10,404 nt of DNA from Coprinopsis marcescibilis (lineage: Eukaryota; Basidiomycota; Agaricomycetes; Agaricales; Psathyrellaceae), in contig ML210228.1 of NCBI GenBank assembly GCA_004369085.1, positions 1-10,404 on the forward strand. Direction: 5' to 3'. The notes under the pieces were generated by a model. That model saw nothing but the letters and a program-made list of their open reading frames with translations. It did no database searches and was not told the DNA's origin. Of the stretch, positions 8,068 to 10,404 are shown piece by piece; positions within the stretch are counted from its first letter, which is position 1, and every line of letters begins with the position of its first letter. The position numbers and the translations under genes are program-made.

Positions 8068-8540
8068 ATGGAGTACACGTTTCAAATCATAGGATCCCAC
8101 ATGTAAGTTGTTTGTTATGGTGAATGTTAATCTGGATCTGAGATGTTGCTAGGACTATTGACATGACTGGTTATTTCATTGGTGAGTCATGAATTATAGT
8201 GTCAATATACCCCTCATGTCCTGATTCGTCTCACGTCCTGCTTTGGGTTTCCGTTCATCCAGAGGATCCCTGCACCTTCCAGGGGAGTACCATTATTCTC
8301 TGCCAGATCAAGAAGAGGTATGCATTCTCAGCTCTTGCTTAAGTTTATTTCAACCTGATGCCAATTCGTTATGCAAACTATAGGGATCTTCCATTAGTGG
8401 GAAGTCAAGGTCTGGCTACCACCTCCACCAGTACTGGGGAAGCTCCTGTCACTGCTGGCGTGAAAAGAGGATGTGAAGGAACCGAAGAAACCGAAGGTCC
8501 TGAGGTTCCGAATGGGAAGAAACCTAATCTCTCCGGGTAG
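8068..8540 (+). CDS. Small four-exon gene, 91-aa protein of unknown function
   Basis: Four exons (8068-8102, 8153-8181, 8263-8317, 8384-8540) join in frame with no stop: 276 nt, 91 aa plus TAG. The introns are GTAAGT...GCTAG (50 nt), GTGAGT...TCCAG (81 nt) and GTATGC...ATAG (66 nt). The start sits in a good eukaryotic context (AACATGG). Residues 1-40 are hydrophobic/beta-like (MEYTFQIIGSH, then GYFIEDPCTFQGSTIILCQI), which might be a small beta-barrel (OB-like) fold, but this is a guess. Residues 41-91 are low-complexity, Thr/Ser/Glu/Lys-rich and probably disordered (TSTSTGEAPVTAG, EGTEETEGPEVPNGKK). No signal peptide or membrane segment is visible. Unlike its neighbours it has no in-frame damage. 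Additional upstream exons cannot be excluded because the frame is open before the ATG. Confidence 0.65.
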
Positions 8541-8823
8541 TGCATGCGCTGTCAAGGCAATGATTTAAGTATACATTATTGTTATCCTCACATGTATATA
8601 AACCCTCAGTCAAAATGATCACTGTCGAAAGAGGAGTACTCAAGGGTTTGAAAACCCGAAAGTTTTACGACTCATGATCAAGACTCAAGAGAGTAGTACA
8701 GACTCAGCAAAGCCTCAATCACGTGGCCCAAGTTTTGTCTGCAGTCATGTCTTTGGCGGAGGGCTTATTTGGGCTGAAGTTGATGCGCTTGGATGCGCCT
8801 CTGGACACCAGCTCGGCCGGCAA
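8541..8823. other. Intergenic stretch between the small gene and the mobile DNA
   Basis: It should hold the 3' flank of the small plus-strand gene. TATATAAA occurs at 8595-8602, and a 20-codon frame starts at 8615, too close for a normal TATA-to-start distance. GGGTTTGAAAACCC at 8644-8657 is a 6-bp inverted repeat with a 2-nt spacer. I find no gene here. Confidence 0.35.
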
Positions 8824-9042
8824 CTGGGGGAATAAATGATTGCCGCAGAATGCCTTGAGCTTACTGGTATTCTGGCTTGATGGGTTCCAAGTCCAACTGA
8901 TTTGCCAAGGGCATCAGCCATTTCAATTCTTTTTCGATTCTCCAGGTGGGTTCTCAGCAGGAGAATCGAACTTTCGATTCTCTTACAATTTTCCACATGG
9001 ATATTTGCAAATGAATCGGATCTTCGATCATTTTTCGATTCC

Positions 9043-9045
9043 TCA
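9043..9045. repeat. Left target-site duplication (TCA)
   Basis: TCA directly before the CACAGGG end, matched by TCA at 9900-9902 after the other end. Removing the element and one TCA gives CGATTCCTCAAGACA, which aligns with CGATTTCCCAAGACA in the related right arm. Confidence 0.65.
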
Positions 9046-9125
9046 CACAGGGTGGCAGGACCGATATTCCTGGGCCCTAAAATTGTGAAAGGATCGAGAA
9101 ATAATAATTCAATAGTGTTCCGATA

Positions 9126-9139
9126 TTCTCGGCCGAGAA
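9126..9139. repeat. 14-bp perfect palindrome, left arm
   Basis: TTCTCGGCCGAGAA, 80 bp inside the element's left end. The same palindrome occurs at 9806-9819 and 10027-10040 at the same distance from the respective ends. Confidence 0.7.
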
Positions 9140-9159
9140 ATATTGGTAACCGATTGTTT

Positions 9160-9390
9160 TAACAAAATCCATTGAGGAAATCGAAAAAGGATCGAACCCT
9201 TGATTTTGCCACAGTATCCTTGGTGGAGTATCGTAAAAGGATCGAAACAAACAATCTTTGTCTTGGGAAATCGAAAAGGGATCAAAGGTCCGATTTTGTT
9301 GCAGAAATCCACATGGAGAATCGAAGTAATATCGAAGGCTCGATATTCCTGCGGGAACCCACTTGGAGAACCGAAAATGATTGATGGCCT
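9160..9390 (+). repeat. Five degenerate 40-50 bp direct repeats within the left arm
   Basis: A motif of the form ATCC..TTGGAG.ATCG.AAAAGGATCGAA recurs. Its last part falls at about 9191, 9241, 9281, 9331 and 9380, giving spacings of 50, 40, 50 and 49 bp. The copies are diverged but keep order and orientation, and the other arm holds the mirror set. Such arrays are known as transposase-binding regions in some DNA transposons; here that is inference. Confidence 0.55.
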
Positions 9391-9493
9391 TGGCAAAATA
9401 ATCCCACTTATTAGAATGAGAGGTGCTGCCAACTTGAATCCAGGATACTAGTACTGGCAAATAAATGATCGCCACAAGGTGCCTTTGAACTTA

Positions 9494-9899
9494 CCAGTAC
9501 TAGTATCCTGGATTGGTGGCACCTCTCGTTCTAATAAGTGGGATTATTTCGCCAAGGCCATCAATCATTTTCGATTCTCCAAGTGGGTTCCCGCAGGAAT
9601 ATCGAACCTTCGATACTATTTCGATTCTCCATGTGGATTTCTGCAACAAAATCGGACCTTTGATCCCTTTTCGATTTCCCAAGACAAAGATTGTTTGTTT
9701 CGATCCTTTTACAATACTCCACCAAGGATACTGTGGCAAAATCAAGGGTTCGATCCTTTTTCGATTTCCTCAATGGATTTTGCTAAAACAATCGCTTACC
9801 GATATTTCTCGGCCGAGAATATCGTAACGTTATTGAATTATTATTTCTCGATCCTTTCACGATTTTATGGCCCAGGAATATTGGTCCTGCCACCCTGTG
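9494..9899 (-). repeat. Right arm of the foldback element
   Basis: Begins CCAGTACTAGTATCCTG at the centre and ends CCACCCTGTG. It is also the reference against which the two pieces of the older copy can be aligned in direct orientation. Confidence 0.85.
9806..9819. repeat. 14-bp perfect palindrome, right arm
   Basis: TTCTCGGCCGAGAA, 80 bp inside the young element's right end; identical to the left-arm copy. Confidence 0.7.
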
Positions 9900-9902
9900 T
9901 CA
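9900..9902. repeat. Right target-site duplication (TCA)
   Basis: Partner of 9043-9045. It sits directly after CCCTGTG and leads into AAGACACAAATTG of the older copy. Confidence 0.65.
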
Positions 9903-10026
9903 AGACACAAATTGTTTGTTTCGATTCCTTTACGGTACTCCACCGAGAATACTGTGGCAAAATCAAGGGTTCGATTCGTTTTCGATTGTCTCAGTGGAAT
10001 TTGCTAAAACAATCGTTGGCCGATTT

Positions 10027-10040
10027 TTCTCGGCCGAGAA
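10027..10040. repeat. 14-bp perfect palindrome, older copy
   Basis: TTCTCGGCCGAGAA, 80 bp inside the right end of the older copy. It is unchanged although sequence around it has diverged. Confidence 0.7.
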
Positions 10041-10120
10041 TATCATAAAAATATCGAATTATTATTCCTCGATTCTTTCATGATTTTATGGCCCAAAAGA
10101 ATCGGTCCTGCCACCCTGTG

Positions 10121-10404
10121 TGAGGAAAACGAACGTCTGGTGTGTGATAGTATAGCTCGTGATTAGTAGTCGTGCATGATTGGATCACATCAAACATTCT
10201 GCCGGTTACATGATGCTCCATGATGATGAGTATATTAGTGTGCGCTAAGCGCCCATTGTGCCAGATTATCTTGACGCTTCCTGAATGGGCCGATCGAGTC
10301 GATCGACGATGTACGAGACAATAGGTTCTGTGACGGACCATGTTGAAGTCAGAGAGCCTCTGAGAGCCGTCACCTGCTCTCTGAGTTCCAGAGGAGATGT
10401 AAAA
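10121..10404. other. Unassigned right-hand flank
   Basis: Begins directly after the older element's end. It contains GATCGA-rich words around 10291-10305 and a short inverted repeat (TCAGAGAGC at 10349-10357 with GCTCTCTGA at 10376-10384). No coding frame or gene signal can be supported. Confidence 0.3.

Larger units (their letters stand above)
9046..9457 (+). repeat. Left arm of the foldback element
   Basis: The reverse complement of 9494-9899. By eye the arms differ at about 18 positions plus one 6-nt gap near the inner end. The inner end is CAGGATACTAGTACTGG. Confidence 0.85.
9046..9899. mobile_element. Non-autonomous foldback transposon with ~410-bp inverted arms
   Basis: The 854-bp element begins CACAGGGTGGCAGGACC and ends with the near-exact reverse complement. 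The arms run almost the full length: 9046-9457 and 9494-9899, around a 36-nt centre. It encodes no transposase, so it would need enzymes from elsewhere. The flanking TCA on both sides fits a 3-bp target duplication. A CAC start and 3-bp duplication are compatible with the CACTA/EnSpm superfamily, and a T-N-A duplication also with PIF/Harbinger; the superfamily is not proven. Open frames across the arms arise from the inverted repeat and are not genes. Confidence 0.8.
8824..10120. mobile_element. Older foldback-type element fragment, split by a younger relative
   Basis: Two outer pieces belong to one old copy. The left piece (8824-9045) aligns with the first half of the younger element's centre and right arm, starting at AATAAATGAT and continuing through CGATTCTCC and TTTTCGATT. 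The right piece (9903-10120) aligns with the second half and ends in the same terminal sequence, CCACCCTGTG. Joined across the inserted element they make one arm of about 440 bp. A matching opposite arm is not visible left of 8824, so the old copy is truncated or was a single arm. It has no coding capacity and is more diverged than the two young arms are from each other. Confidence 0.7.

Noticed and set aside
8595..8637. TATATAAA plus ATG as a new gene start
   Set aside because: The ATG is only about 13 nt past the box and the frame stops after 20 codons with no clear splice continuation.
8760..8823. Remnant of the older element's opposite arm
   Set aside because: I could match only a few short words to the expected inverted sequence, which is not enough to call homology.
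9479..10048. Plus-strand open frame of 189 codons, with mirror frames at 9077-9475
   Set aside because: It crosses the centre, arm, insertion junction and older copy of a non-coding palindromic element. The mirror frames simply reflect the inverted repeat.
10349..10384. 9-bp inverted repeat as a terminator or RNA gene
   Set aside because: The loop is long, the stem short, and there is no poly-T, A/B box or adjacent gene to give it meaning.

Overview
The window looks like nuclear DNA of a filamentous fungus, most likely an agaricomycete basidiomycete (inference). The reasons are short introns (mostly 43-66 nt) with GTRNGT-type donors and CTRAC-like branch points, dense small genes, and degenerate genes next to transposon-derived DNA. 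There are no rRNA, tRNA, CRISPR or bacterial-type signals.

Layout. 192-935 (-) is a tail-anchored membrane protein gene with an in-frame TAG that cuts off its membrane anchor. 1225-3496 (-) is a damaged multi-exon gene of unrecognised family with an in-frame TGA. 3507-7282 (-) is the centrepiece: a 16-exon gene for an acidic, repeat-rich protein of 1007 codons. Its reading frame closes exactly across all 15 splice junctions. Introns 1-14 are all phase 1, and exon-intron units have been duplicated in tandem. One 831-nt exon instead holds nine intronless repeats. Two in-frame stops (codons 353 and 407) interrupt it, but both lie in exons that can be skipped without changing frame. 7283-7476 is its likely promoter region and has a 10-bp inverted repeat. 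7477-8019 (-) is another decayed gene with two in-frame stops. 8068-8540 (+) is a small four-exon gene (91 aa) that appears intact.

The right end (8824-10120) is non-coding mobile DNA. An 854-bp foldback element (9046-9899, arms of about 410 bp, roughly 95% alike by eye) is inserted into an older relative, flanked by a TCA duplication. Joining the two outer pieces at the TCA rebuilds one continuous old arm. Differences between the young arms are mostly transitions, about half at CpG. Most of the in-frame stops in the genes can also be explained by C-to-T changes, which suggests deamination-type decay across the locus.

No biochemical function can be assigned to any gene from sequence alone. 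The most unusual feature is the phase-1 exon-intron repeat gene, in which related protein repeats occur both with and without introns. All splice models are hand-derived, without transcript data.
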